This document shows positions 8,276 through 15,551 of a stretch of DNA of 20,444 bases, in pieces. Source of the stretch: DAOUFU01 sp034429275 (GTDB lineage Bacteria; Chloroflexota; Anaerolineae; Aggregatilineales; Aggregatilineaceae). The translations under genes were made by a program, and so were the position numbers. Location of the stretch: positions 1 to 20,444 of the forward strand of contig DAOUFU010000338.1 in the NCBI GenBank assembly GCA_034429275.1, in the 5' to 3' direction. Numbering within the stretch: the first letter of the stretch is position 1; the number at the start of each line of letters is the position of its first letter. The notes under the pieces were generated by a model. It was not told where the DNA came from. It saw only the letters and a program-made list of their open reading frames with translations, and searched no databases.

Positions 8276-8281
8276 ATTATA
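8276..8281 (-). promoter_or_regulatory. -10 element before STAS copy 2
   Basis: The minus strand reads TATAAT exactly, in a short AT-rich patch of otherwise GC-rich DNA, 38 bases before the start codon. No convincing -35 is seen at 17 bases. It is the likely promoter of the whole partner-switching cluster. Confidence 0.5.
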
Positions 8282-8320
8282 CCGGCATCGCGAGATGGCG
8301 GATAGGGGGGATTCTGCGCC

Positions 8321-8368
8321 GCCTTCGGCGGCGAGCGCCTTCGGCGGCGAGCGCCTTCGGCGGCGAGC
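8321..8368. repeat. Three exact 16-bp tandem repeats, each able to form a hairpin
   Basis: The unit GCCTTCGGCGGCGAGC occurs three times without mismatch at 8321-8336, 8337-8352 and 8353-8368. Each copy can fold through CGCC-TTC-GGCG. The array lies 10 bases past the stop of the SH3 gene and about 40 bases upstream of the STAS promoter element, both read on the minus strand. It could act as a transcription barrier between the two operons, but no T-run follows on either strand. Confidence 0.85.
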
Positions 8369-8377
8369 AGTGCCCGA

Positions 8378-9184
8378 TTACAGCCGCCGCAAGAGGGCGA
8401 CCAGCAGGCCCATCAGGCCGAGCGCGCCGAGCGCCACAATCGGCAGCAGGGGCGGGATGCCGCCGGTCTCTGTCGCGGCGACGGGCGGTGCCTGTGGCAC
8501 AGGGATGGGCGTCAGCGTGTAGGGTGGGAAAGTGAAGGTGGGCAGACGGCCATCACTGCCGGGCACGCCGGCTGAGTCGGCGGCCCCGGTGGCCAGGATG
8601 CCGGTGGGCGTGATCTGCGACTCGGCGGTCATGGTGAAGGCCAGGCCGGGTGTGAGTGTGATCGCCTCGGCGGTCTGCTGCCCGGCGAGAATGGAGGGAT
8701 CGACGCCGGGGCGGTTGCCCGGCTCGTAGATGGTGATCTGCGCCTGGTCGCCGGTCAGCGAGACGACATCCTCAAAAACCCAGCCCACGCCCGAAGGCGA
8801 ATCGGGGAACTCGATGTAGAACCATTTGAACAGCTTGCCGATGACGGGATATTTGAAGCCGGGGAAAATTTTGCCGACTACGGGCGCGGCAATATCGGCA
8901 TCGGCGCGCACGTTGGTGTCGTCGGAGAGCGCCTCGATCATGGCGCGGCCCTCGGAGGTGGGTGTACGAGTCGGGGTTTCGGTGGGCGGCCCCTGGGTGG
9001 GCGTGAAGGTCGGGAGCTGGAGCGGGACGGGCGTCCCCTGGCGCGGCGCAGACTCCGGCAGAGGCGCGGGGCGGCTGGCGGCACGGGCGAGCGATCCCCC
9101 GGCGGTCAGCAGCAGGGCGGCCAGGATCAGCGCGGCGGCGAGGCGGCGCGGCGAACGGGTGAACAGACGGGTGAAGGTTACCAT
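8378..9184 (-). CDS. Secreted, C-terminally anchored SH3-like domain protein
   Basis: The 268-residue protein has a signal peptide at about residues 1-36 (RRLAAALILAALLLTAGGSLARA) and a Thr/Pro-rich linker at about 48-76. A bacterial SH3-like domain follows at about 82-145, starting at NVRADADIAAPVVGKIFPG and ending at GWVFEDVVSL. After a second low-complexity stretch, a hydrophobic C-terminal helix (about 243-266) ends in LLRRL, so it is probably tethered outside the membrane. Bacterial SH3 domains often bind cell-wall peptides. The ATG at 9184 overlaps the stop of the M23 gene by seven bases, which suggests translational coupling. The frame is open much further upstream, but that part only shadows the M23 gene. 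Confidence is high for the layout and moderate for the ligand class. Confidence 0.8.
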   Translation of the reverse strand: MVTFTRLFTRSPRRLAAALILAALLLTAGGSLARAASRPAPLPESAPRQGTPVPLQLPTFTPTQGPPTETPTRTPTSEGRAMIEALSDDTNVRADADIAAPVVGKIFPGFKYPVIGKLFKWFYIEFPDSPSGVGWVFEDVVSLTGDQAQITIYEPGNRPGVDPSILAGQQTAEAITLTPGLAFTMTAESQITPTGILATGAADSAGVPGSDGRLPTFTFPPYTLTPIPVPQAPPVAATETGGIPPLLPIVALGALGLMGLLVALLRRL

Positions 9185-10770
9185 GTGAATTTGTTGAACT
9201 CGTAATCGCGTGTTTGCTCGGCCTGCCGATAGCCGTCCGCCGCGTTGGGGCGGGTGGCATAGCCCTGATATTCCTGGTTGGCGAAGCCGAAGAAGGTCCA
9301 TTCGCCCAGCACGAACGGCGGAACCACCACGCCGGGCATACATCGCTCGCACTCCACAGGAATCCACTCGCCGTTGTAGCGGCGGGCGAGATGCAGGTGG
9401 GTGCCGTTGCTGAAGCCGCCCTCGCAGGACGGGTGACCGAGTCGATCTCCGGCGCGAACCACCGTGCCCGCCGGGATGCGGTCGAGATTGTCGATGTGAA
9501 GATAGACAAGAGTCCAGCCGGTGTACTCATTCCCGTCGCCGTCGAGATCGAGCACGACGTAACCGTGCCCACTGCGGGCGATGATGCCGTCCGCCGCCGC
9601 CGTGACCCAGTTGGGCGAGACATAGCACGATCCCTGGGCGGCGAGCAGATCATCACCGGGGCGAGGCGGGGCGAGATCGATGGCGGCCCAGGCCGATCCG
9701 CTGTTGTAGCCGCCGTGCGGCCCGCCGGTATAGACCCATTCCTCACCCTGGGCAAAGGGAAGCTGAAGGGGCGGCTGGGCCAGATCTGGCGGAGTGAGCG
9801 GCTCGATGGCGCGCAGGAAGGGATCGCCAAAGAGCGCGAGATAGGTCTGGAAAAACCCTTTCGACGAGACATCGTGCAGCCATTGATCGGGGGTGGCGGT
9901 GATGCGGAGCATGGACTGAAGCGCGACGGTGCCGGGGTTGAGGCTGGCATCAAAAAACAGGCGCGTGCCATCGGAAAGGGTGAGGGTGAGGCGGCCCCGG
10001 TATTTCCAGCCGTAATACCCGGCGTTGAGCGCGTCGGCAGCGTCGAGCATCTGGCGGTAGAGGCGCTCGCGGCCCTGCACGACGAGGCCCATCGGGTAGT
10101 TGATCTGCTGTTCGTCGGGGTAGGGGACGGTGAGCCATCCGCCGCGATATTCGAGCAGTGCGAGCAGCAGGCGCGGGTTGACGCCGTAATTCTGCGCGAC
10201 GAAGTGAATGATCTCCACGCCGCTCATGATCTGGCCGTCGATGTCTTCGGAATAGGCTTTGAGGAAGCCCTGCGAAAACTTGACGCTCTGGGTCAGGTTG
10301 AAATCGGCGGCGGCGGCGGAATAAACTAGCTCGCTGTCTGGGATCAGCTTGTTGGCGGGGGTGGAGCGCAAAGCCGCGCCGGGAATAGTGAGCGCCTGGT
10401 TGACTTCGAGCGTGTCCGGGCTGGTGAGCGCGTTGGCGGCCATCAGGTCGGCGACCGTGAGGCCATACTGCTCAGCGATGGTGCCCAGCGTGTCGCCCTG
10501 CTGGACCAGGTAGATTCCGCCCTGGGGCATGGGGCGCGGTGGGTTGGGAGTCGGCTCGATGGGCGTGGGAGTCGGCTCGTCGGGCGTCATGGTGGGCGGC
10601 ACAATGATCGTGCCCTGCTCGTCGCGCATGGGGGTTGCGGTGATATAGATCACATTTTCGCCGCGTCCACAGGCTGCAAGCGCCACCAGCGCGGCCAGGA
10701 TCGCGGCGAGCGCTGCCGCCAGGCGGCCCGCTTTGTTCCAGCGGGAAGACAATCGACACCGGGTGATCAT
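9178..10770 (-). CDS. LysM-M23 peptidase lipoprotein
   Basis: This 530-residue lipoprotein is probably a cell-wall hydrolase. The signal peptide ends in the lipobox LAAC with Cys34. A Thr/Pro-rich spacer (about 55-82) leads to a LysM domain at about 86-131 (YLVQQGDTLGTIAEQYGLTVADL), which binds glycan. Residues about 145-330 form a helical region I cannot assign. The C-terminal M23 (LytM-like) domain, about 345-475, carries its zinc-site residues: His352 (GPHGG), Asp365 (AIDL), His425 (YLHID), His458 and His460 (HLHL). It is therefore predicted active as a peptidoglycan endopeptidase. The start ATG at 10770 overlaps the esterase stop in an ATGA arrangement, and its own stop overlaps the SH3 gene start. 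The three genes form one unit. Confidence 0.88.
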   Translation of the reverse strand: MITRCRLSSRWNKAGRLAAALAAILAALVALAACGRGENVIYITATPMRDEQGTIIVPPTMTPDEPTPTPIEPTPNPPRPMPQGGIYLVQQGDTLGTIAEQYGLTVADLMAANALTSPDTLEVNQALTIPGAALRSTPANKLIPDSELVYSAAAADFNLTQSVKFSQGFLKAYSEDIDGQIMSGVEIIHFVAQNYGVNPRLLLALLEYRGGWLTVPYPDEQQINYPMGLVVQGRERLYRQMLDAADALNAGYYGWKYRGRLTLTLSDGTRLFFDASLNPGTVALQSMLRITATPDQWLHDVSSKGFFQTYLALFGDPFLRAIEPLTPPDLAQPPLQLPFAQGEEWVYTGGPHGGYNSGSAWAAIDLAPPRPGDDLLAAQGSCYVSPNWVTAAADGIIARSGHGYVVLDLDGDGNEYTGWTLVYLHIDNLDRIPAGTVVRAGDRLGHPSCEGGFSNGTHLHLARRYNGEWIPVECERCMPGVVVPPFVLGEWTFFGFANQEYQGYATRPNAADGYRQAEQTRDYEFNKFTW

Positions 10771-11780
10771 GCCCGCAGTGCCTCAGCCAGACGGGGCAAC
10801 GACACCTCGTAGCGGTAGTGAGTGTCGCGGTGACCGTCGGGGAATTCTTCGTAGTGGTGGACGATGCCCAGCGAGTCGAGCCTGCGGTGGAGCAGGCGTG
10901 CGCCCACCTGGAGCTGGTATTCGTCGTAGCTGCCGCAGTCGATGAAGGCCAGCTTCATGCTGCGCAGCGCGTCGGCATAGGCGGGGACATCGAGCTTGCG
11001 CAGCGGGTCGTGGGCCAGCCATCGCTGCCAGACCGCTTCGTCCAGCGCGCCGGTGGAGAGATCGATGGGCGGATCGAAGCCGTGCGGCGCGGCGGGGTTA
11101 TCGCCAAAGGCAGCGGACCAACACACCGTCATGACCAGTTCCCAGAAGGTGCCGGTCTTGGGGCGGATGGTGGGAATGTCGCGCAGAAACGCATCGAGAC
11201 CGCCGAAGCGCTCTAGCTGCTGGTGCATCTTGCTGAGGCCGGGCAGGCAGGTGTATTCGAAGTACAGATCGCCGCTGTGACAGGCGAACGCGCCGAATGT
11301 CTCCGGGTGGTGCATGGCCTGGGTGATCGCGCCAAAGCCGCCGCGCCCGCGCCCCATCCCGCCGCGATGACCGCGGCCCGGCAGGGTGCGGAAACAGCTA
11401 TCCACCAGCGGCACGACTTCCTGGATCAAAAAATCCTCGTAGCGGCCCATGCCCGCCGAATTGACATACTGCGAGCTGCCGTAGCGAGTCCAGCAGTCGG
11501 GCATCACAATGATGGCCGGAGACATGGTCCCGGACGCGATCAGCGCGTCGAGCTGGCCCTGGATGTTGACATCCCAGGGCCGCCAGTTGAGCAGGCCCGG
11601 CCCGGTGCTGCCATGTGAGGCCAGCAGGTAGATCGAAGGATAGCGGGCATCGGGGATGTCGTCGTGCCCGGCGGGCAGATAGACGGCGATGGACCGGGTC
11701 GAAGGATCGCCGGGGCGGTTGCCCTGCAAGGCGCGGCTTTCAAGCGTCAGGATTTCGATGCGGCTGTTACTTACGGTCAC
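10767..11780 (-). CDS. Esterase-family alpha/beta hydrolase homologue lacking the nucleophile serine
   Basis: The 337-residue protein resembles the putative esterase family (esterase D/antigen 85 type): a core strand IYLLASHGSTG, the IIVMPDCWTR strand, and a C-terminal FPDGHRDTHY with the expected histidine near 317. The nucleophile elbow normally reads G-x-S-x-G-G. Here it reads MGRGRGGFGA, so Gly145 replaces serine. I checked this codon by codon on the minus strand: ggg cgc ggg cgc ggc ggc. No signal peptide is seen. GTG 11780 is chosen because GGAGGAAG lies nine bases upstream and a plausible promoter lies just beyond; the frame is open to 11897, but that would precede the promoter. It is the first gene of an envelope operon. 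It may be a non-catalytic binding protein. Confidence 0.8.
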   Translation of the reverse strand: MTVSNSRIEILTLESRALQGNRPGDPSTRSIAVYLPAGHDDIPDARYPSIYLLASHGSTGPGLLNWRPWDVNIQGQLDALIASGTMSPAIIVMPDCWTRYGSSQYVNSAGMGRYEDFLIQEVVPLVDSCFRTLPGRGHRGGMGRGRGGFGAITQAMHHPETFGAFACHSGDLYFEYTCLPGLSKMHQQLERFGGLDAFLRDIPTIRPKTGTFWELVMTVCWSAAFGDNPAAPHGFDPPIDLSTGALDEAVWQRWLAHDPLRKLDVPAYADALRSMKLAFIDCGSYDEYQLQVGARLLHRRLDSLGIVHHYEEFPDGHRDTHYRYEVSLPRLAEALRA

Positions 11781-11828
11781 GAGCGATTCTTCCTCCAGGG
11801 GCGCACGACGCGGCCCCGCGTCGTTCCC

Positions 11829-11858
11829 ATTGTAGCCTATGGGCAGGACCGGCGGCAA
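11829..11858 (-). promoter_or_regulatory. Predicted promoter of the esterase-M23-SH3 operon
   Basis: On the minus strand, TTGCCG (11853-11858) and TACAAT (11829-11834) are 18 bases apart. The -10 matches five of six consensus positions and the -35 four of six. Transcription would start near 11822, leaving a leader of about 40 bases to the GTG start at 11780. Confidence 0.45.
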
Positions 11859-12131
11859 CAGGTGGCGACAGTCGTCCAGGGAAAACGCACCAAACAATTT
11901 GTCCCGGTTGACACGAATCGCCTGGCCCTGAAGAGCAGAGACTCAGGGAAAGCAAAGCACCATCAAGGGCGCTGGAAAGGGCGCATTCAGCGTCCCCGCA
12001 GGGGACGGCTCCGGCGATGTCCGAATTGTGATGCGTTTGCGCTGACAGCCGTCGACGGCCAGAGATCGGCGGCCAGCCGTCGGCGACCAGAGTCGGACGA
12101 GCGGTGGAGGATCAGTGGGCGAAGGGGGCGG
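11859..12131. other. Divergent intergenic region with a hairpin and an imperfect direct repeat
   Basis: No coding region or RNA gene is recognised between the two divergent promoters. A perfect 7-bp stem with a GCA loop lies at 11991-12007 (CGTCCCC/GGGGACG). Two imperfect copies of CAGCCGTCG-CG-CCAGAG-TCGG begin at 12046 and 12074, a 28-base period, about 40 bases upstream of the clostripain promoter. TTGACA at 11908-11913 has no partner -10. Confidence 0.6.
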
Positions 12132-12160
12132 TTGCGGAATCGTTCTCAGCCGCCTATAAC
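12132..12160 (+). promoter_or_regulatory. Predicted promoter of the C11 peptidase gene
   Basis: TTGCGG at 12132-12137 and TATAAC at 12155-12160 are 17 bases apart. The -10 matches five of six positions and the -35 three of six. Transcription would begin near 12167, about 42 bases before the ATG, leaving a leader with the AAGGAG site. Confidence 0.45.
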
Positions 12161-12208
12161 TGACTCAACTGATCGCGCGGTGTGACGAACAGGCACAAGG
12201 AGACAACC

Positions 12209-15200
12209 ATGAACGCCACACGATGGTTCGGGCAAGGAGCGGCGCTGCGCGCCATATTGATCGGGGTAATCGTCACAGCGGTGGCAGTGCCGGGATTGGC
12301 GCGCGTGCCGGGGGTCAGCGCGACGCCAGCGAGCGCGCTGCCGGACGCCTTCCCGCGCATACACGCGGATGAGGCATCAACCGCGGATGCCCAGGCGGCG
12401 GCCCGCGCGTGGCTGGCCGATTTCGCTGCACGGCGTGAATCGCGCCCGGCGGTGGACCCGGCGGCGCAGAGTCAGCGCACGGCGGCCTGGACGGTGATGG
12501 TGTTCATCGCGGGGGATAACAACCTGGAAGGCGCTGGCCTGTTCGATATGAACGAGATGGAGGCGATCGGCTCGTCGAGCGATGTCAATATCGTGGTCGA
12601 GGTGGACCGCTCAGCCGACTATGACCGCTCAGATGGCGACTGGTCGGGCGCGCGGCGGTATTACATCCAGCAGGATGACGACCTGGACCATCTAAAGTCG
12701 CCGGTGATGGCGGAGCTGGGGCGGGTGAACAGCGGTGACGCCGGTGCCGTAGCCGATTTTGCGATCTGGGGCATCTCCAACTACCCGGCGGAAAAGTACA
12801 TGCTGGTGCTGTGGGATCATGGTGGGGCATGGATCAGCCATTCCAGCGATGAGGACACGGGCGACGACATGACGCTGCCCGAACTGCTGAGCGCGCTGGA
12901 CCGGGTGAAAGCTACCACCGGCGTGCAAAAGTTCGAGGTGCTGGGCTTCGATATGTGTTTGATGGGCCAGCTCGAAGTTTTCCAGGCGGTCGCGCCCTAT
13001 GCGAATTATGGGGTTGGCTCGCAGGAAAATGAGCCGGGCGCGGGTTGGTTCTATGTTTTTCTGGATGAGCTGGTGCGCAACCCCAGCATCGACGGGGCGC
13101 GGGTGGCGCAGTACGTGGTCGAATATTATGTCGCTTTCTTCCGCGAGATTTACCAGGGCGAGCCGCAGTATGGGCTGAGTGCGTATGACCTGAGCCAGAG
13201 CCAGGCCATCGCGTCGGCGGTGAATACGTTCGCGCAGGCGGTGCGCGCCAATCCGCAGGCAGCGCTGAGCGCTATCGGCGATGCGCGCAATAATACGCTG
13301 GCGTTCGGCGGGTTCGATGACCCGCGCTATTACGACGTGTGGTCGTCGGTGGACCTGTACGGGTTTGCCCAGGTGCTTCGCGGCCTGCGAACCACCGACC
13401 AGGTCCAGGCTGCGGCGACGGGGCTGATGACGGCGGTAGACGACTTCGTGATCTATCACGACCAAGATGGGCTGGACGGCGCGAACGGGCTGTCGATCTA
13501 TTTCCCGCGCAACGTGCGCGCTTATGAGATCGGCGATTTCAACCAGCGCTACCCGGCGGAAGTGCCGAGCAGTATGGCGCCCTGGGTGGATTTCATCAAC
13601 GTGTTTCACGGCACGGCCACCGCGACGGTGACCACGCCGCCAAGTGTCAAAGTGATCGGCGTGTACCCGGAAGTGGCGAGCATCTACGACCCGGCGGTGG
13701 TGACGATGGAGGTTTCCGGGCGCGATATCCTGCAGGTGACCTACGCGGTCGCGCTGATCGAAGGGCAGAACCAGCGGGTGGTGCTCGACTATGACGAACT
13801 GATCGAGCGCACGACGACCGATGACGGCGAAGAGATCGTGAACTGGTCCGACGGCGTGACCTCGCGCAGCTTCACCTGGGAAGCGGACGTGCCGGTGCTG
13901 ACCGACGGGACCAATACCACCTACGCGCTGCTGATCCCCAGCAGCGACAAGCCTAACGTGGCGGTGGTGAACGGCATGTATACGCCGGGTGACGGCAGCA
14001 AGACAATTGAAGCGCAGATGCTGTTCAACCTGGAGACGCGGCGCTCAACGGCGCTGTGGGGCATCAATGAGACGGCCAGCGGCGCGATCCAGCCGTTCGA
14101 GATTCGAGTCGGCACGGGCGATACGTTCACGCCGCTGTGGCTGACGCTGGATGACAATAATCAGTTGAGCGGCAGCCGGTTGAGCAACGTCACGCTGCGG
14201 CTGGTGAACGAGACGAACATCACCTTCGACAAGGTGCCCGCGCCGAGCGGCGATTATGCGATCAGTTTTGTGGCGCAGAACATCGCCGCGCAGACAGCGC
14301 TGGATGAGGCAATCATCAAGGTGAATAATGAAGGGCTTGACCCGGCCTTTCGTGGGTATACCGACCTGACATACGGCGTGACCTTCCGCTACCCGGCGAA
14401 CTGGATTCGCCCGCGCCTGATGGATGACGGGCGGCTGTTCACCGGTGACCTGGCGACCAATACCCTGCTGAGCCTGTACCCGTACACGGATGTCCGTTCG
14501 GCGGCGGAGACGGACGCGGCCATCCGCGCGAGCTGGTCGCAGTTGACCGGGCTGAACATCACCAACGAGCGGCAGCGCGAGATCAACGGGGTGCCAGCGT
14601 ATGTGACCGACTACACGTATTCGTACCGGGGCGAGAACCGGATCGGGGCGGTGATCGCGTTGTATGTGGCGGATAAGGGGGTGGGCTTTGGGTTCGACCT
14701 GGACGCGCCCGCTTCCAACCCAGAGCAGGCGCAGGTGGCGGTGCAGGAACTGGTCGCCAGCATCAAGTTCTTCGGCGTGCAGGATGTGACCGGCGAGAGC
14801 GCCTGGCAGACGGCGGCCCCGCCCGACAGCGGCGTGACCTTCCCGGTTCCGGCGGACTGGGTGCAGGATTCGAGCGGGGGCTGGACACTCTACGGCCCGG
14901 CCAACGACACGTCGATTTTTGTCGGGCTGACGTGGGAGGCGGCTTCGGGGCAGTCCAACGAGCAACTGGCGCAGTACTGGTACGATCAGCTTGCCAGCAG
15001 CCTGACGAACTTCAAGGTACTTTCGGCTGAGCCGTTCTATATCGGCGGGCGCGAGTGGGCGCTGGTGATCTTCACGTACCAGGGCGCAGTGCCGATGCAG
15101 GGCGCGTTCTTCGTGACTTCGGCGGGCGGGCGCGACTACACCATCTGGATCGAAGCGCCGCAGGCGACGTTCGAGGCGCTGGCGGGCGAGGTGTTCACGG

Positions 15201-15232
15201 TGGTAGTCGGCGGGTTCGCCTTCCAGGGATAG
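12209..15232 (+). CDS. Secreted clostripain-family (C11) cysteine peptidase with C-terminal PsbP/DUF1795-like repeats
   Basis: This 1007-residue protein begins with a signal peptide (about residues 1-38, ALRAILIGVIVTAVAVPG). The C11 peptidase domain spans about 92-450. WTVMVFIAGDNNLE opens it, and the catalytic His204 lies in LVLWDHGGAW and Cys250 in LGFDMCLMGQLE, both intact. C11 enzymes cleave after basic residues, usually outside the cell. After an Ig-like central region, two related domains follow at about 715-858 and 865-1005. Each has a Y/SGVTF-x-P-A-x-W motif typical of PsbP/DUF1795-like modules. ATG 12209 is chosen because AAGGAG (12197-12202) lies six bases upstream; GTG 12182 has no such site. 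It stands alone, with its own promoter and terminator. The substrate is unknown. Confidence 0.88.
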   Translation: MNATRWFGQGAALRAILIGVIVTAVAVPGLARVPGVSATPASALPDAFPRIHADEASTADAQAAARAWLADFAARRESRPAVDPAAQSQRTAAWTVMVFIAGDNNLEGAGLFDMNEMEAIGSSSDVNIVVEVDRSADYDRSDGDWSGARRYYIQQDDDLDHLKSPVMAELGRVNSGDAGAVADFAIWGISNYPAEKYMLVLWDHGGAWISHSSDEDTGDDMTLPELLSALDRVKATTGVQKFEVLGFDMCLMGQLEVFQAVAPYANYGVGSQENEPGAGWFYVFLDELVRNPSIDGARVAQYVVEYYVAFFREIYQGEPQYGLSAYDLSQSQAIASAVNTFAQAVRANPQAALSAIGDARNNTLAFGGFDDPRYYDVWSSVDLYGFAQVLRGLRTTDQVQAAATGLMTAVDDFVIYHDQDGLDGANGLSIYFPRNVRAYEIGDFNQRYPAEVPSSMAPWVDFINVFHGTATATVTTPPSVKVIGVYPEVASIYDPAVVTMEVSGRDILQVTYAVALIEGQNQRVVLDYDELIERTTTDDGEEIVNWSDGVTSRSFTWEADVPVLTDGTNTTYALLIPSSDKPNVAVVNGMYTPGDGSKTIEAQMLFNLETRRSTALWGINETASGAIQPFEIRVGTGDTFTPLWLTLDDNNQLSGSRLSNVTLRLVNETNITFDKVPAPSGDYAISFVAQNIAAQTALDEAIIKVNNEGLDPAFRGYTDLTYGVTFRYPANWIRPRLMDDGRLFTGDLATNTLLSLYPYTDVRSAAETDAAIRASWSQLTGLNITNERQREINGVPAYVTDYTYSYRGENRIGAVIALYVADKGVGFGFDLDAPASNPEQAQVAVQELVASIKFFGVQDVTGESAWQTAAPPDSGVTFPVPADWVQDSSGGWTLYGPANDTSIFVGLTWEAASGQSNEQLAQYWYDQLASSLTNFKVLSAEPFYIGGREWALVIFTYQGAVPMQGAFFVTSAGGRDYTIWIEAPQATFEALAGEVFTVVVGGFAFQG

Positions 15233-15271
15233 GCGGGCACAGGGAAGGACCCTTTAATCAACAGGGAGAAT

Positions 15272-15307
15272 CCGGGGCGGCTGTGCAGGCTGCCCCGGTG
15301 TTTTTTT
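15272..15307 (+). terminator. Intrinsic terminator after the C11 peptidase gene
   Basis: A 10-bp GC-rich stem (15272-15281 with 15289-15298, one G-T pair) with a seven-base loop is followed after two bases by seven consecutive T at 15301-15307. It lies 40 bases past the stop codon. Confidence 0.92.
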
Positions 15308-15333
15308 GGGGGGCAGGGCTGCGTACAGAGGAT

Positions 15334-15349
15334 GACCGGCGCGCCGGTC
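15334..15349. repeat. Perfect 16-bp palindrome upstream of the oxidoreductase genes
   Basis: GACCGGCGCGCCGGTC reads the same on both strands. It extends, with a two-base offset, into flanking GGAT and ATCC. It lies about 200 bases before the alpha-subunit start and just past the peptidase terminator. It could be an operator or simply a hairpin. The rest of 15308-15530 shows nothing else I can name. Confidence 0.6.
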
Positions 15350-15499
15350 TCATCCCTGGCTGGGCGGAGCGGCTACTTGCTGCGTACCGGATAGGCCCCA
15401 TTTCCCCCTGATTGTGTTCGCCGTGTTCCCGGAGAGTGGGTACGCCGTTCGGCCAGAAACGAGTGACAGAGGTCACCTGTTTTTGTGTGGGTTCCGGAT

Positions 15500-15505
15500 T
15501 ATAGT
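15500..15505 (+). promoter_or_regulatory. Candidate -10 element for the oxidoreductase operon
   Basis: TATAGT matches the -10 consensus at five of six positions, in a locally AT-rich stretch 46 bases before the ATG at 15552. No clear -35 is visible at 16-18 bases, so this is tentative. Confidence 0.3.
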
Positions 15506-15551
15506 TTTCCCAGGGATGTTGAGATTCCTTTTTTTCAGGAGAGATTTAGGA

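Noticed and set aside
8321..8368. Tandem repeats as a CRISPR array
   Set aside because: The repeats are 16 bases, directly adjacent without spacers, and no cas genes are present.
9214..10329. Plus-strand frame of 371 codons opposite the M23 gene
   Set aside because: The minus strand encodes the lipobox, LysM and M23 motifs; the plus frame has no domain and no ribosome site.
11908..11913. Perfect TTGACA as a -35 element for the C11 peptidase gene
   Set aside because: No -10-like hexamer lies 16-18 bases downstream, and it is about 300 bases from the start codon. The pair at 12132-12160 fits better.
12692..13609. Minus-strand open frame of 305 codons inside the C11 peptidase gene
   Set aside because: Its Arg/His-rich composition is typical of a shadow frame, and it is opposite the catalytic region of a well-supported gene.
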